NCBI GenBank assembly: GCA_003541285.1
Contig: DPMS01000060.1
Span: forward strand, 1 to 5,984
Direction: 5' to 3'
DNA length: 5,984 bases
DNA from: Actinomycetota bacterium
GTDB taxonomy: Bacteria; Actinomycetota; Actinomycetes; Streptosporangiales; Streptosporangiaceae
Shown here in pieces: positions 5,226-5,984 of this stretch. A model generated the notes under the pieces. It was not told where the DNA came from and made no database searches. It was given only the letters and a program-made list of their open reading frames with translations. Within the stretch, counting starts at the first letter, position 1; every line of letters starts with the position of its first letter. The translations under genes were made by a program, and so were the position numbers.

Positions 5226-5984
5226 CTACGCCTGGACATGGCCATCTGTGTTGCCCGGGCTGGCGGTGGCTGGCTGAGTCGTGGCGTCGTCCAGTTCGCG
5301 CGCGAACATCGCCTGAAACGCCTCGGCGTCAGCGTCCCGCGGGTTCGACGGCGTGCTCGTGTTCTGCTCGGCTTTGCGCCCCAGCAGGGAGAGGTCCCCA
5401 ACGAGGATGAGCTCGCTCATGGCTGGCACCTTGAGGTCGTGGTTGAGCTGCCTGATGAACTCGATGGCCAGACGCGCCAGTTCGCCATCGCTTCGCCCCT
5501 CGCGCTCGATGCCGAACGCCTGCGCGAGCCTGGCGTACTTGCCTGCGCTCACCTCCAGGTTGTACTCCATGATCGGCGGCATGCTTACCGCGCAGCAGTA
5601 GCCGTGCGGATGGCCGTACAGCCCGCCTATCGCCTCGGCCAGGCAGTGGGCGCCGGCGACGTCGGTGAGGCCGACTGCGATTCCGGCGGCCAGGCTGCCC
5701 TGCGCCATGCCCGACCTGGCCACGATGTCTCGCGGCGAGCTGTAGGCCAGGCGGATGTATGTCGCGACCAGCCTCGCCCCCTCGAGGGCCAGTGCGTCGG
5801 AGGCGGGTGTCGCCAGCCGGCAGTGCAGGGCGTCGACGGCGTGGGAGAGGGCGTCCATCCCTGAGGCTGCTGTGAGCGACGGTGGGCACGACAGCGTCAG
5901 GTCGGGGTCGACCAAAGCGATCCGTGGGCAGTTCCGCATGTCGAAGAGGTTCATCTTCTTCTTGCGCTCGGTGTCGGTGATGAC
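5226..5984 (-). CDS. Iron-containing alcohol dehydrogenase, C-terminal part (5' end outside window)
   Basis: NAD(P)-dependent group III alcohol dehydrogenase, which interconverts an alcohol and an aldehyde or ketone. The frame is open through the right edge (codons reading ITDTERKKK precede the ATG at 5954), so that ATG is internal. The visible 252 residues are the helical metal-binding domain, and the missing first third should be the nucleotide-binding domain. Numbered from the ATG at 5954, VDPDL(16-20) leads into GMDALSHAVDA, whose D34 and H38 fit the first two iron ligands. GAHCLAEAIGG gives H103 and GHPHG gives H117 for the other two. The C-terminal NTSTPSNPRDADAEAFQAMF is the usual family ending, so the 3' end is intact. 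At the site of a commonly conserved second His after H103, this protein has Glu (E107). The stop is 69 bp before the Mo hydroxylase FAD gene on the same strand, suggesting one operon and a shared pathway. The substrate cannot be told. Confidence 0.93.
   Translation of the reverse strand, partial: VITDTERKKKMNLFDMRNCPRIALVDPDLTLSCPPSLTAASGMDALSHAVDALHCRLATPASDALALEGARLVATYIRLAYSSPRDIVARSGMAQGSLAAGIAVGLTDVAGAHCLAEAIGGLYGHPHGYCCAVSMPPIMEYNLEVSAGKYARLAQAFGIEREGRSDGELARLAIEFIRQLNHDLKVPAMSELILVGDLSLLGRKAEQNTSTPSNPRDADAEAFQAMFARELDDATTQPATASPGNTDGHVQA

Noticed and set aside
5153..5401. 82-codon minus-strand frame whose stop overlaps the GTG of the FAD gene
   Set aside because: The junction looks like a coupled overlap, but the protein is a Ser/Arg/Pro-rich out-of-frame shadow of the iron alcohol dehydrogenase, whose correct frame ends with a family-typical C-terminus at 5226.

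Overview
The window looks like chromosomal DNA from a high-GC actinobacterium. The GC content is high throughout, there is a tandem-domain universal stress protein of the actinobacterial type, and Shine-Dalgarno sequences are strong. The genus cannot be fixed from the sequence. All five supported genes lie on the minus strand, so the biological order runs from right to left.

From the right edge, the window holds the C-terminal two thirds of an iron-containing (group III) alcohol dehydrogenase (5226 to beyond 5984). After a 69-bp gap comes a compact three-gene set for a xanthine dehydrogenase/CO dehydrogenase-family molybdenum hydroxylase: the FAD subunit (4272-5156, GTG start), the [2Fe-2S] subunit (3808-4275) and the molybdopterin subunit (1388-3811). 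The three genes overlap by 4 bp at each junction (ATGA), so they are probably translationally coupled and made as one complex. The Mo subunit should start at 3811, not at the further upstream in-frame ATG at 3988, which lies deep inside the [2Fe-2S] gene.

The likely combined role is two-step oxidation of a small organic compound. The alcohol dehydrogenase would interconvert an alcohol and a carbonyl, and the Mo enzyme would hydroxylate an aldehyde, N-heterocycle or acyl-CoA type substrate, passing electrons from Mo through two [2Fe-2S] clusters to FAD. The substrate is unknown. The active-site loops rule out form I CO dehydrogenase, and the FAD subunit lacks the [4Fe-4S] insertion of 4-hydroxybenzoyl-CoA reductase.

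After a 273-bp non-coding interval comes a separate universal stress protein gene (239-1114) with a very strong ribosome binding site. Its first domain has an intact ATP-binding signature and its second is degenerate. The interval upstream of it contains a 12-bp palindrome overlapped by a sequence resembling the DosR/DevR dormancy box. The last 238 bases of the window (1-238) hold no convincing gene, only some inverted repeats. I found no tRNA, rRNA, CRISPR array, transposase or insertion sequence.
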